A stretch of 64,000 bases of DNA from Pachyseris speciosa. Its lineage: Eukaryota > Cnidaria > Anthozoa > Scleractinia > Pachyseridae. The position numbers were made by a program, and so were the translations under genes. The notes beneath the pieces were generated by a model, which was not told where the DNA came from, did not search any database, and saw only the letters and a list, made by a program, of their open reading frames with translations. This document shows positions 33,662 to 46,973 of the stretch, piece after piece. Every line of letters begins with the position of its first letter. Position 1 is the first letter of the stretch. The stretch lies in NCBI GenBank assembly GCA_016490735.1, contig JAEMWC010000125.1:1-64000 (forward strand). Direction: 5' to 3'.

Positions 33662-34006
33662 GATCAAACATTTTCATCCAACATCGTGTTTGTCACCCAT
33701 AACGTTTGGTGGCTAAATGCATAGCAATGTTTGACCAAACAGCGGACCAAGTGAGTTAAAAAATGACTTTTTCGTATTATCGCTGAAATTTTCGACGTTA
33801 TGTGGTTTATTTGGTTGCTTTTTACAGTTTGTCTACGATTGCTTGTTGGAGTTGCTAAACTATCAAACATTTGTTCGTAATGCGAAATTTTGGATGAACA
33901 TGTTTGATCTAAATCAAACATGGAAAGCCATTTAATGCACTATTGTGAGAGGTGGCTAAACGATGAAACATGCTCTTCCAACGACGCTAGATGAAAATAT
34001 TTGATC
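33662..34006. mobile_element. 345 bp MITE-like element (unit C)
   Basis: One base shorter than the others (a C lost in GAGTTAAAAAATG near 33758). It shares the GAGTTGC variant with unit B rather than the A and D form, a sign that sequence exchange between units has mixed variants. Confidence 0.5.
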
Positions 34007-34608
34007 ATTCTTAGATTGCTAAAAAAATTTTTTCGAGCAGACACCCGCGTCGATTGTATTGTTTTCTTGTAATGTTTTGAGGTTTTTGAACCACAGTCAA
34101 TTCCTGTTGACTGCTCTAAAAACAAAATATTTGCGCAAGGAAAGCCATGCGGTATTGCTCAATACCAATAAAAAAATAATAATCGTGGAGCTCCGCTTTA
34201 AGGCGGGCGAGTTTTTTGAACAGCTTTAAAAAAAACGCATGCCGCAGGAGTTTACATTAAGTGACATGAAGGCATTTAAAGAATTCATTATTTCTCTTGG
34301 AAATAAAATTTGGCTAAGTTGTGAGGTAAACAAAGTAAATTTCATTCAGCGTAAAAACTGCCTTCGTTATCTCGCCCTGTCCAGGTATTTGGCTCTCGTA
34401 GTTTGTTGTATTTTGATCTAATTTTTTTCTGTGGTATGTTGCTTGTTCGTTTTTTGTTGCCATTTTGATGATTTTGTTGTTTTTGTAGCCGTCGAGATAA
34501 GTTTGCTGTAGAGGTATTTTGCTGTCGTTGCCTTCTATTTTCAAGGCATTGTACTAAAGGTAAAGAACACGAACTTTTCCAGTATAACATTATTTTAACA
34601 GGTAATAG

Positions 34609-34843
34609 GAATATCGAATTCCAAAGGGTTTTACTGACCGTAAAAAGGTTCGCAGGAAGGCAAGGGCACTGAAGGGAACTGCTTTTGTATAATACGATCG
34701 AGGACCTGCCTAAGGAACTGATTGACAGGCGACGTTTTCTGCTGCCCAACTTAAAAGCTGCGAAGGAGCAAGGGTAGAGAGCCCACTTTAGCGATTTAGA
34801 GCTGGACAAGCTGTATGTCAATGATAACTTGGTCTCAGAGTAA
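34609..34843 (+). mobile_element. L1-like ORF1 C-terminal fragment (unit C)
   Basis: Essentially the A version, with the five-A run and the internal TAG retained. It ends at the same TAA. Confidence 0.58.
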
Positions 34844-35080
34844 AACCTAATTAATTCGATTGTCGGTTTTTGCAGCTTCTTTTGATTTCACGTAGCCATT
34901 TGACAATTTTACGTTGTGTAATTATCGTTTTTCTGGGAGCTGGGATGATTTTGAAATATAAATCTATCGAAAGCAGAGATGCAAGTAGCAATGCCACGAC
35001 CACGAAGTGCTTGCTTCATGTGGATGTTATTTTGTGCATGTGTGTATGTTCTCTTTTTTTACTGGGGAAAATATAGTGAT

Positions 35081-36925
35081 ATCAAAATGGAAATAAGAGT
35101 CAGTGCTTACCATAACTTATTCAAAGTAGAAAGCAAGAAATGTCTCGCAAAAAAGAACAAGACCGGAACGAAAGACTGGAAGAACTAGACAATGTCCTTT
35201 GCCAGGAAAATAACGCTAACGAAATTAAAGAAAAACAAAAGGAAACATTAGACTAAAACAGTAAGTTTTAATACTTTACGAAAACAAAGGATAAGGTGCA
35301 ATCATCCGGTCTAAAGCCAGGTCGATTGAGTTAGGCGAACAGCCAACAAAATATTTCTTCAATTTAGAAAAGCGAAATTATAATCGTAAAATAATCAGAG
35401 AAGTGAAACGGTAGGAGGGAGAAATTTTACACGAAGAAAAGGAGATATTATTGAATATTGAACATTTTTAGAGAGATCTGTTTACATCCAACCGTGCGGA
35501 AAGTACATGCGACTCATTCGAATCTTTTGTCGAGAACCTTGAAACACCAAAACTTCAGGATAACGAACGTGACAAATTCGAAGGAGAAATCTCTCTTAAA
35601 GAATACAATAATGTCATGCGGACATTCGCTAAAGGGAAATCCCCAGGTGATGACGGACTCGCGTGGGAGTTCTACAACTGGTTTTTTGACTTGTTGGGAC
35701 AAGATTTAGTTGAGTGCTTTAACATGTCGTTTTACCTAAAGAAGATTCAAATCCTACTTATCTCTCTAACTGGCGACCAATAACTCTCCTTAATATAGAT
35801 TACAAAATTGCATCCAAAGTTATAGCTAAAAGTCCTAACGCACTTAATCAATCCGGATCAATCAGGTTTCATTAAAGGGAGATACACTGACCAAAATATT
35901 AGACTGATAAACGACATATGACAAACAAAAAAGAAAAAATGATAATTACAATTTTGAGGAAAGATTGCAAAAACTAACTAGTTTGGATCTCGAGATTCTT
36001 AATAAAGGACCAAAGGAATGAGTCCTGGAAGGTAATTCCATTTTTTGTTTTGATAAGTAGGGTGGGTTAAAATTTTTGTTTCGTTGTAATTATGACCAAA
36101 CATTTCCTGAGAAGGCACATTTCCCAAACTTTTACAACTTATTGTTACATTATTTCGCTGAACTTAAATCCTCTTACCATCCCCAAGACAGTGACAAGGA
36201 ATGGGCTATATTCAATAACAAACAAATTCGCATAAATGGTCGAACAATTTTCTATTGGAGCTGGTATAAAAGGACTGCTACTGTTATTCAAGAACTTCTG
36301 CGAGCGGATGGGAAGTTCCGCTCTCACGCAGAGTTCGTTGCAAAATACGATTTTTACTCCAATTTCTTAAGTAACATGCAGGTTGTATCGGTAATCCCAC
36401 AGCCTCTTATTCATAGGGCAAGTGCAAAACTAATGGATAAATCAGCCTTTTTTTCAGCGAGCGAGTGGCAACTAACTACTGATATCACTAAAAATTTGCT
36501 AAATATGAAAAATAGGTATTATTATACTGGCTTCTGATAAAAGATCCGAGGTACAAACATACTTTGAAGGGGATTGAAAAATGGCAGAGAGATTTACAGT
36601 CACACGCCACCACGATTGATTCTTTTCTTAGCAGTGCATAAGGATAGTTATGCAGGTTGTATCGGCAAACTCACAGCCTCTTGTTGATAGGGCAAGAGCA
36701 AAATTAATGGACAAATCCACCTTTATTTCAGCGAGCGAGTTCCAACTAACTACTGATATCACTATAAACTTGCTTAAAATGAAAAATAGGTATTATTACT
36801 GGCTTCTGATAAAAGATCCGAGGTACAAACATACATTGAAGGGAATTGAAAAATGGCAGAGAGATTTACAGTCACACGCCACCACGATTGATTATTTTTT
36901 CAGCAGTGCAAAAGGAGAGTTATAA
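35081..36925 (+). mobile_element. L1-like ORF2 remnant (unit C)
   Basis: Carries the 260 bp deletion of A and B. The frame reads FYNWFFDLLGQDL near 35670, intact where A and B have a serine or frameshift change; D agrees with C, so the C/D state is ancestral. Confidence 0.78.
36376..36925 (+). repeat. 274 bp direct duplication at the L1 3' end (unit C)
   Basis: Copies start at 36376 and 36650, with the same break in the first copy (an extra AT in TATTATTATACTGG). Confidence 0.85.
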
Positions 36926-38061
36926 CTAAGCCGTCTGTAAAAGGTTCAGCAGCCAAGACAACCTTTCATAATTGAGCTGTCTGAAAAAGGTCCAGAAGCA
37001 GAGAGAAGAGGATCGGATCCTGGTTTGGTTGGCATTTTTTCCAGCATTAAGAAGGCAACCGGGAAAGCTCTCTGATCTTTGGATGCTAACGGCAAATGAT
37101 CTGAAAAGACAGAAAATAATGTAGTAAGTGACGGACGGAGAGACCGAGGACGTGTTATGATCAGTAGGTGAAGTAATGGGTGGGTAAGGCACAGAGGTTG
37201 GTTTGTGAATGACAAAGAATTCAACTGAGTCACTTCTTAATGATACCGGCGAAACGTATGTATACAAACAGATCTCTTATTTCGCCGGACAAAAATTTTA
37301 ATTTAAAAAGAAAATGACGGTGAATATAAAGGCCATGCAACAATCTCACGGTTCTTGGTAGGCTTTGTTTGAAAATACTCTTTTAGTTTTGGGTAAACTC
37401 AAATTCGCAGGGAAGAGTTCGATACTTTTTCTCCCCCGCTGTAAGAAAATGAACCCAGTGTGACCTTGGAATATACGCGTTCGCCTGTTTCAACATTGAG
37501 ATAAATACTGTAAGGCGTGAATTGTAAGCGTTGCTGAATTGAAATGAAATCTTTATTTAAGCGTTAGAGGACACAAACAGCATAGGAGCATTAATTATAT
37601 AAATTAGAGGACAAAATTTATTTACCCTCTGTGTTACTATAAGTTACACTGCTGTAAATGGAAGCCTTTAGCATAAAGCCTAATCTTAAAGCAGTTACTG
37701 AAGTTAAAATTACAAAACCATTTAGGGCTCAACAGATGATTAAAGCTTCACCGACTATTTGAGGGAACCTGGGATGTTATTCCAAAAGAAAAGCTTGAAT
37801 TACACCGACATCACTGCATGTAAGAGAACGGTGTATCTTCCGTAAGCCACTTCCAGCCATCTCTATCCCCTTGTGATTGCAGAGTTCTTTCGTCATGTGC
37901 ATCAACCAAAATAGAGTTGCAGCTAGTTTTAAAGAGATTTAATAAGCGTCCCCTCGCTTAACCGCTCTCCTTCAAATAAGCGACGAAATACGGTATCCGA
38001 TGACAAACAAACCAATTTCGTGCCATCAAACCTCACAGTTTGCGGATTTTGGCGATCTTAC
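36926..38061. other. Non-coding stretch after L1 (unit C)
   Basis: Same content as unit B at this place, without a supported gene. Confidence 0.5.
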
Positions 38062-38245
38062 CTTTTCCATTTGTTGTCTTAAGTTCTTTTCCCTCCAGTG
38101 GGAGTGGTGTTCTTGCCTGATGCATAATCTGAATAGAGGAAAAAGGAATCGTTTGCGCCGGTGTGACATCAACTAATACCAATATATAGAAATGCGCCGA
38201 TTTAATAAACGTAAGTTAACGACTTACTTCGCCTACTGCAGACAT
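38062..38245 (-). pseudogene. Exon-like pair with splice signals (unit C)
   Basis: Exon 1 is 38245-38228 and exon 2 is 38128-38062. I see no change relative to A and B within the blocks. Confidence 0.4.
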
Positions 38246-38522
38246 ATTTGCCTAAAGGATAAAATGATTGGGATCCTGAAGTTTACGGTTTTTAACACGG
38301 CTTAATTTGAAGCGCCTCAGCAACGGACAAAATACAACTTGACTTTCCACAAATCAGGAAAGAAAGCTATGAGGAGAAAGCCGCAGGTTGAACTTTTATA
38401 TGGGACGTTGTGAAACCCATGATGTACTTGTGTTTGCAGCATGACCGGATTTAGTCACGATTCCCCGCATTGTACGGTAGCGACGGTTTTGACACTGACG
38501 AATTGGCGCTGAGAACATGCAT

Positions 38523-39958
38523 GAAATTGGTTTGTTTGTCATCAAATATTGTCCTTATATTAAATTACCAAATCAGGCAGCACGAGTTAAGCACTCGATA
38601 GGGTTGTGACATCAGATTCGATGAATTGAAATAAATTAGTTAAACTCTCCGAAAGAAACAATAATGAGCCAACCAAAACCTTTACGGATCAACAGTGAAT
38701 ACGAAACCTAATCTTCGAAATAATGATAATAAATTGCTCCTTTACAAACCTCGGGAAGAAAGCATTAAAAAAACTTTTCACTAAAGTTTTAAATTACGTC
38801 CCAGGATATCTTAAAAAGTGGAGGGAATCGTGACCAGAGGGAATCAATTCCCGTGAAAGGAATCTACCCTAGACCTAATCTGATCATGCTGCTACCACAA
38901 GAACAGCATGGGTACCAAAATACCCCATAATTATCAAAGTTCGACCTGCGGCTTTCTTCTCACATAACTTCCTTTATTATTCGTCCAAAGCCAAGTTGTC
39001 GTCTGTTTCTGACGCACTTCAAATTCAGCCGTGTTCAGATATATTATGCATCAGGCAGGAACATCAATCCCACTGGAGGAAAGAGAACTGAGAACAGCAG
39101 ATGGAAAAGGTAAGAACTTCAAAATATCCGTAAAAAATGTGAGGTATTAATTGGACAAAATTGGTTTGTTTGTCATCAAATATACGTCTCCTTGTATTTA
39201 ATTACCAAATCAGGCAGCACGAGTTCTCACTCGATAGGCTTGTGACATCAGGTTGGATGATATCAGTCAAAGTCTTAAAATAAAATAAAACTCTCCGAAA
39301 GAATCAATAATGAGCCCACTAAAGCTTTACAGATAAATGGTGAATACTAACTTGCTTCTTTACAAACCTCAGAAAGAAAGAATTAAAAAAACTAAACTAA
39401 GTAAAGTTTTAAACGACGTCCCATGTTTTCTCAAACAGTGGAGGGAATCGTGATCAGAAGGAATCGATTCCCGTGGCAGGAATGGACCCTGGACCAAATG
39501 CGATCATTCCGCTTACCACAAGAACAGCATGGGTACTACAATATCTCATATCAAATTCAACCTGCGGCTTTCTTCTCATATAACTTCCCTTAATTATTCG
39601 TTGAAAGTCAGTTGTCGTCTGTTTTGGAGGCCAGGAACACTGGAGGGAATTGAACTGAGAACAACAGTGGAAGAGGTAAGAACTTCAAAATATCTGCAAA
39701 ATGAGGTATTAATTGCACGAAATTGGTTTGTTTGTCATCAAATACTGATCTCCTTATAATTAAAATCAGGCAGCACGGGTTCTCACTCGATAGGCTTGTG
39801 ACATCAGATTCGATGATATCCGTCAAAGTCGAAAATAAAATTAAACTCTCCGAAAGAAACGATATGGAGCCCACAGATCAACGGTCAATACGAACCTAAT
39901 CTTCAAAATACGATAATAAATTGCTTCTTTTAACCTAGGAACAAAGCATTAAAAAAAA
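38523..39958 (+). repeat. Mid-unit tandem repeat, three copies (unit C)
   Basis: Retains all three copies. The third copy shows a run of single-base losses (near 39610, 39620, 39665, 39700, 39830, 39893, 39910) not seen in A. So many one-base losses in 350 bp may reflect local sequence error or rapid decay. Confidence 0.8.
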
Positions 39959-40079
39959 TCTTTTACTTAAGTTTGGAATGACGTCCCAGATTCTCTGAAA
40001 CAGTTGGTGAGGTTTTATATCTTTTTACTTAAGTTTGGAATGACGTCCCAGATTCTCTGAAACAGTTGGTGAGGATTTG
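39959..40079 (+). repeat. 62 bp tandem duplication (unit C)
   Basis: The first copy has one T fewer in its T run; otherwise the same. Confidence 0.9.
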
Positions 40080-40449
40080 ATCTTTTAAACGAGAGCCTTC
40101 ATCTGTTAAACCTAGTAAACGATTTTGTAATTTTAACCGTTCATTAAGGGCAAACAAATTTTCCGCCTTCTAATGTTTAGTTTGTATTTTTTGGAGTCCT
40201 TAAGAGCGAATGTCGCTAAGGCATGAGCAAAATGGGAAATGGGCAAACAAAACCTTCCTTGATACTTTGAGTGTAGTTAATCCTTGGGATGAAACTACTC
40301 ACTGTGGTATTTGTGATTTCTAAGAAAAACCTGAGCTGAGCATCAGGGGTGGGGGAGGGGGGGGGGGGAAGTTTAGGCCTCAAAAAGAATTTTTTGGACA
40401 ATTTTCACACCTTGAAATTTGGAGTTTTGACAGCAAAATATTTCAAAAG

Positions 40450-41712
40450 CAACTTTTTGATCTATCTTCCTACTTAGCCGATATATTATCTCCCCTAACA
40501 GGGAACTCAGAGTACACAGTTGACAACTCAGCTCATTTTGTGTCCATTGTAAACGGTGAAAAGAGTACTAGAAAACGAGATCATGGTGTCTTTCGACGTA
40601 GTGTCTCTGTTTACGAAAAGTAGAAGCTGATCCGTGCCTTGTCAACCGCACGACTCTAACACCTACGTAGATTACAGACCTCCTTAGTTTCGTTCTTAGA
40701 TCTACATATTTCCAGTATGATGGACTGATTTACGAACAGCAAGAAGGAGCAGCCATGGGTAGCCCGGTATCCGCAGTGATAGCTAACCTCTACATGGAGG
40801 GTTTTGAGGAGCAAGCTTTGACATCGACGCCCTGTACACCTAAGATCTGGAAACGCTATGTGGATGACACCTTTACCATCTTAGATCGTGACAAAGTTGA
40901 CTCGTTCTTACAACACCTCAATAGTCAACAGCCGACGATCCGTTTCACAATGGAAACTGAGAGTGACAACTCAATTCCCTTCCTTGATACGTTGATCATC
41001 AAGGGATTCGAATGCGCTTCTCTACCAGTATTTACAGAAAGCCTACACACACTGACCAGTACCTAGTGTATGATTCACACCATCCGCAATCTGTAAAACG
41101 CGGTATTGTCAAGTGCCTGTACGATCGATCTAAACACCTCACAACAAAATCATCGGTTATCTCTCATGAAAACAACCCTCTCATATTTGGATCCCACCTA
41201 GTGCAACCTAATGACATTGTCGATCTAGTAAAACAAGACGGAGTAGTCTACAAGATTCCCTGCGAATTCCGTAAGGTTTATATTGGAGAGACGCGAAAAT
41301 CTATGCATGAACGGATTAAGGAACACGATAGAGACATACGGCTTGCTCGAACCCAATCCTCCGCCGTTTCAAAACATAGCAACGCGACCGGACATTATCC
41401 CTCTAGGACGAAGTTAAATTTATTGACCGAGACCCACATTGGTACACCCGTAGGGTTGAAGAGGCTATTCACGTAAGACTTCACCCTAACAACATCAACA
41501 GGGACAGTGGAATTGAAATTCCTGAAGCGTGGATGCCCACGATCAAACAACACAGTCAATCAGTACCAAAGCGGACCGCTGAGGGAACAATTTCTTGTCT
41601 GAACGACAAGGATCGAAATCGTCCAATCAACAACGGCCTGAACGAGGATGGAGACGCACCAATCACCACCAGCCACAGTGCTTCTTATACTCACACACCA
41701 TCAAAAGCAACT
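40450..41712 (+). mobile_element. Penelope-like retroelement (unit C)
   Basis: YVDD is at 40857-40868. A local run of changes near 41004-41020 (an extra G, then GCGC) shifts the frame in the middle of the reverse transcriptase. Downstream, the 154-codon frame 41012-41476 runs unbroken from the YRKPTHTDQYL box through the endonuclease, which is continuous here while A and B are interrupted. C reads KVYIGET, the ancestral form shared with D. Confidence 0.86.
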
Positions 41713-44700
41713 TAGAGATAAAAATCTGCTTATATTATAGCAAACTTAAGAAATATGTTATCAATTTTTCACCTTGCCTTCCCTAGTGACCCCTATGCCT
41801 TGTTATTTTTGAAGGGGGGGGGGGGGGGTGCTTTTAAAAAGATTAAATAAAGACATCTTTAAACAAACTTTTCTCTTCCTGGTATTTAGATTTTCATGAA
41901 AATTAAGTCTGGGTGTGAATATTTTACTCTTTGTGAATCTTTTGATTCCAAAATCTCCGCGGGCACTCCATAATTTTTCGAGGTTAATCAATTTGCAATG
42001 GCAAATTAATATTTTTTGCAATTTTTATTCACGACTATCTTTCTTTTAAATAATATTATTCAGGGGATTTCACGCAAGACCGTTTGATTACTTACTGTAG
42101 ATTGTATTTATCTAGGTTTGATAGTAAGATATCAAGGAGATTTGCCGTTATTATATTTCAAAATTGGCATCATCAAGGAAGCGGTTAATTTATGCAAATT
42201 GCTGTCTTCGGTTAAGTGGGCAAGAAAAATGTGTAAAAAAAATGTCCAGCATAGCGGTCATGATAAAACGCTGACTGCAGTCTGCGGACCATGCAGACTG
42301 TGCAGACCGTGCAGACTGATTGTCTAAAAAACTCCGATTTACATTTGATTGAGGTGCTGATACTTTTTTCTTACTCTTTTAGTGACATTGGAGCGGTTTC
42401 CATTTTTTGGACACCCATAACGTAACTTTATCAGGTTATTTAGAGCTAATGTTACCAAGCCACAATTTTGACGAAAATAAAACACAAACAGCGGAGACAA
42501 ACTTTGGCCTCTCACGCGAAAAACATTCCTTTCGGTTGTCGGAGACTGGGGCTCACTAATTGCGTGATAATGAGCTATCAAGTCAATCAATTCTAAGTGA
42601 CTGATTTATTGGTGAAAAGTTGAATGTCAAGTGTAATCGAAGACTTTTTGTGGTTGGGGCTGTGTATTTTATCGATCGAGCCAGCGTGAATTGAGATGAG
42701 CTGTGTTGAAAGCTGTTAGTTGTCGAACATTTGAGACAATTAAACTACGTTTAGTAGCGAACCTGTGAATTCATCCCTTTGTGATTTATTTTGTGGGATA
42801 CCGTAACCAAGCGTTCTCACATGGTATCCATTCAAACAGCTGAACGGCCAGCTCCAGGCTTTATTAAGTACAAACAAATATTATTTTTTCTCTATTTATA
42901 TATGTATGTAATTAAGCACAAGGCGAATAAAGGTGTGTTGTAGTTGTTGTAGGGAACGGATAAGAAACGGCGGCTAGACAAGCCGTTCGAAACGGATTGT
43001 TTGAAAAGCTGAACGGGTGCAATCTTTTATCGAACGCCTAGGATCGAACCGCTAAACGGCAGAAGGAACATTCGATTGAACTGCAAAAGAAATTAAGACA
43101 ATGTTCCTTCACACGCGTCGCAGAATTTAGCCTCTTTTGTGCGTTCCCTTTGCGTTCCGTGTGCGTTCCGTTTGGATTCCCTCGAAAAAAGTGCGTTACC
43201 GTTATCAATATGGATAAGGGTCGAGAGCATGACGTCACTCATTGTTGTAACCAAGGGAAAAATGCGTTCCTCCATACTAATTGACTGCCTAACCAGTGTC
43301 TAGCTAACCAGGTAAAAGTGCGTTCCTGCATACTAATAAGTGGAGAGGCATACAAGTGAGCGTCACTCTAGTACAATAGCAACAATAGACCCGCCCAAAC
43401 TAGGCCACTGTTCGTCAACACGAATTGGTTTCTTCCAAACTCGAAATAGCCTATTGAATAGGAAGCAAGTGTTGAGTATTTGACTTCAAAAATATCGTTT
43501 TGACGCACTATCGTTCCCGTTGCCTTTATCGTTGCCCTTTTTCTCAGGAAAAGATAGTCTAAAAATAGATCGGTCTGCAAAAATGCCGTGGCATAGCCTT
43601 GGTATGGGAGTTGTACGTTCCTAGTGATAGGCGCATGTCCCTGCTCGTAATCAGGGCCAGAAAGCAGTAGCTTACCAAGAGATGCAGGGAGAGGGAAGCA
43701 GAGTGGTTCGACAAGAATGAAGGCATTTCTTGGCGTGTTAATTTAGCAGGGACCGCGGATCAGTTTTTAAAGTGGGGAAGGGGGCTCGCATTTTCAAGTG
43801 TGGGTGGGGACTAACTTTAAAATAGTTAAAAAGGATATAATTCCGTTGAATTCATAACCATTGTCCAGCAGTTAACATATTTTATGAACTCAAAAAATCA
43901 AGTCATATCCTTTTCTACACTTTTCAACTCGATTCAAGCATTTAGAGAAAGGGTTAGTGACAAAATAAACTTGTAATCACACTTAACATAATCTGTAAAC
44001 GAAGGTAGAGTCATCATTACTTTGGCTTATTTATTCGCTTACTGTCTCGAAATCAAATTGTCTGAATGTACCGAAATTACTTTTTGGATTGTCTTTACGA
44101 CAAAAAAAAACTTATTTTCCCACTTCCGGCAGAATGCAAAGTCTGTCTTTCTTCTTTGTGAGTGTTTAGTACTGTAAGATAATAATAAACCTTTCTTGAG
44201 TCTTCTCATTTAGCCTTTCTTTAGTAACTCTTTTTTTTTTTAAGAGTTACTTTCACAGAAACGCGCCTTATCTCTAGAAGTTAGCCTAAGAAATTGATGG
44301 AACAGATACTCCCAGAAGTTGGTCTGTCAACCCCATTTTAATCGCTAACAGAAGACTACAACTAAGTGTATGAATTTTAAAGACAGTGGTTTTAAAATTT
44401 ATTCCATCAGACAGGATCTAAAGAAACTAATCATAAATTTGGATGTTTTTCCAGCGAGGTCCGCCACCTTTAGCCAAGCACTATTATCCCCTGAAACTAC
44501 GTTTTTTTAAATGTCTTTTACTTAATTTATTATTTTTTAAGCAAATATTGGGGGGGGGGGGGGGAGGGGCGGAAGGTGCCTCCCCGGTCCCTCCCCCTGC
44601 GCGCTCCCTGTTTAGTGATCCGCAGTTTGACAGGTGAATTCAGTGAATATTCACATTATTGAAAAATGTAGCAAGGACGCCAGTACTGTCTTTCAAGCTC

Positions 44701-45046
44701 TGCAATACGCTTTAAAAGCATTTAAGCCGTTACAAGAAGTACTTACCATTTACGAAGAATACCGAGAAATTCCGGAGAAAAAAATGTTATTGTTTGTGCC
44801 ATGTCCTCAGTAAAGTTTTCAGAACTGATGTTTGAGTCTCTCCTGGAGATACTGGAACAATTTACATTATCATCACTTGTGTTGGGCATCGATACTGAAT
44901 TGTGCACAAATTTCCAACCGGATGAATCTGACATCTTGTGGCAATGACAGACATTTTGCTTATTCTGTTATTGCTTGTCTTGCAGCTCTTCTTTGTTTGT
45001 TAGTTTTCGACAACGTTTAATATAGGGGTTTGGAACCAAACTTAAG
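41713..45046. other. Repeat-rich spacer with a C-specific 240 bp block (unit C)
   Basis: Contains 43787-44027, absent from A and B. The poly(G) tract near 41814 is 15 G and another near 44550 has expanded. The tract equivalent to 11076 is interrupted (GGGGAAGGGGG). The minus-strand frame open in A and B (10663) is broken here, which argues against its being a gene. Confidence 0.45.
43787..44027. other. 240 bp present only in unit C
   Basis: Lies where A and B have an uninterrupted poly(G) tract followed by CTCATTTATTCGC. It includes AAAAAGGATAT (near 43828) and its complement ATATCCTTTTC (near 43908). A and B could have lost it by recombination between G tracts, or C could have gained it. 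D is deleted here and cannot decide. Confidence 0.7.
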
Positions 45047-45278
45047 AAAAATATCTTAACAGTAAATCTTTAAAAGAAAACCCCCTATTAGACGTTTCGT
45101 ATGCTAGGCAAAGATAGGTTTTCTTAATCTAGGTCGCAGACCACTATAATAGAAGATTAGAAGTATATAAATAGCGTTCAAATATTGTAATGATCACTTT
45201 TGAAAACGTATGTTGCCTAGCATACAAAACGTCTAATAAGGTGTCTCCCTTTATCGATTTACTGTTAAGATAGTTTTT
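45047..45278. mobile_element. 232 bp foldback element (unit C)
   Basis: As A and B, with CTCCCTTTATCG in place of CTCCTTTTATCG in the right arm. Confidence 0.7.
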
Positions 45279-46973
45279 GTTGTTCTTTAGGTGCACCCCA
45301 ACTACCATCACTGGCCACCACCACCACCTTCACTATTTGTTCTGAGTACAATAATTCAGTCAATAGCTGTAAGCGGTACCCTTACGTAGTACATATAACG
45401 CAGTGTTACGCAAATTTGCCGTTGGCTGAATGTTATTCGATCCCGTTTGAATTCAACATTATTCCACATTATTCAAGAAGCCATCCCCAAGGTATGAATG
45501 CCTTTACATTCATTGCTTATCTTCTGCATGTTAAGAAGCGATCTCTGAGCGAAAAGTGCGAGTAACCATGGTGCTGTTTTGATTTGATTTTAAGAGTGCT
45601 TCGAACTTGAGACTCGCGATTCAGTGTGGAACTAGTACTTGAGGTCCATTAACAAAGCAAAAATCTGTTAGTTTTCTTCAAAAATAAAAGTTAATCAAGG
45701 CAAATATTCTTGAAAATATTTTGGTTCTTCTTTTAATTTATTACTAAACCATTTTTGCTTTAAAAATATTTTGCGTTGAGTTTATCTGAGTTTTTAGCAA
45801 GGGAATGCCGTGACAGGAAAGCTCAAATTTCACGAAAGTACAAGTTGTATTTTGCGGCCTCAAAATGTTCCTTTTTAGTTGCCCATAGTTTTGAAGACAG
45901 ACTTCAAAAGAGCAAAGAATACTCTTTCATGTGGTGCAAGTCTCTGAACTCTTGGCCATGTACCAGACAAACTGTTTTGCATCTCAATGTTGTGAATTTT
46001 GCTTTGGAAAAAATGGCTCAAAATAATGTAAATAGTGAAAAATACCCCAAATATTCAATTTTGATTCCAAGTAAAAGATTAATCTCTCAAAATGTGTATA
46101 ATTACCTACTTGTTGTAATGGTTTCTTAGTGGTTCGGAATATAACTGTTTTGAATTTGAAAACGAGTTGTCAGCAATGTGCTGTGGGAGACCCCTAAAAC
46201 CCGGTCCAAGAGCCCCGAAACCAAGATCCTCTCTATACGTCTAAAATAATTATCGAATTGATGTTAAACACACATTTTTGGTAACAGTTTACCTACAGCT
46301 ATGTTATGAATTTTTTTTGGGAGTTTTGATAATTTCCTTAATGTAAGCCGTCGGGTAATGTTTACAGTCCTCCACTCTTACTGATGCCCATCGTAATCAT
46401 TTTTAGAGCAAACCAACGCAGTCTGAAAATGGCCAAATTTTGATTTTATTCAAATCTGCACCAAATGTGTTTATCGCCCATGACCAAAATATAATTTTTC
46501 CCAAATAGATTTTCTAATATTTAGAAACTCTAGTATCGGTTTACGTTCTGCTGCGAATTTAGTGTCTGGGAAGAGAGTAATTTTGGAGAAATTGCGGAAT
46601 TGATCGAGCTTGTTGTTGTTGTTTGTCAAAGTGGCCGACAGGCAACAAAGAAAAGTCACTGTTTTCTACTTTTTTGTTGAAGTCAAAATACGAAATAACA
46701 GGACTTGTTTGAAAGTAGAGGGATAGCCCTACCGCCCGTTTGAATGTCGTTTGAATTGGCTCACATTCACTTTAGAAATAGACTCAAATTTGTCGGCCAT
46801 TTCAGAGTAAATTTTTTCCTAAAAACATGTGTTGGAGGTGGGTATGATTACTTGTGGTTACCATGACAATGATACATCAGGTGACCCTTATATGGCCATT
46901 TCCGTTCATCCCCTTAGGCAGCCTATATCCACACAAAAAATGAAGAGGGATTAAAACGTTTAATTTCCAACTT
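45279..46973. other. Spacer between the foldback and BEL/Pao (unit C)
   Basis: Keeps the 17 bp at about 45970-45986 that A and B have lost by a deletion between CAA repeats. The resulting open frame, 45776-46129, starts at a TTG and has no recognised domain. Confidence 0.45.

Noticed and set aside
45776..46129. 117-codon frame in unit C
   Set aside because: Starts at TTG, is broken by a 17 bp deletion in A and B and shows no recognisable family.
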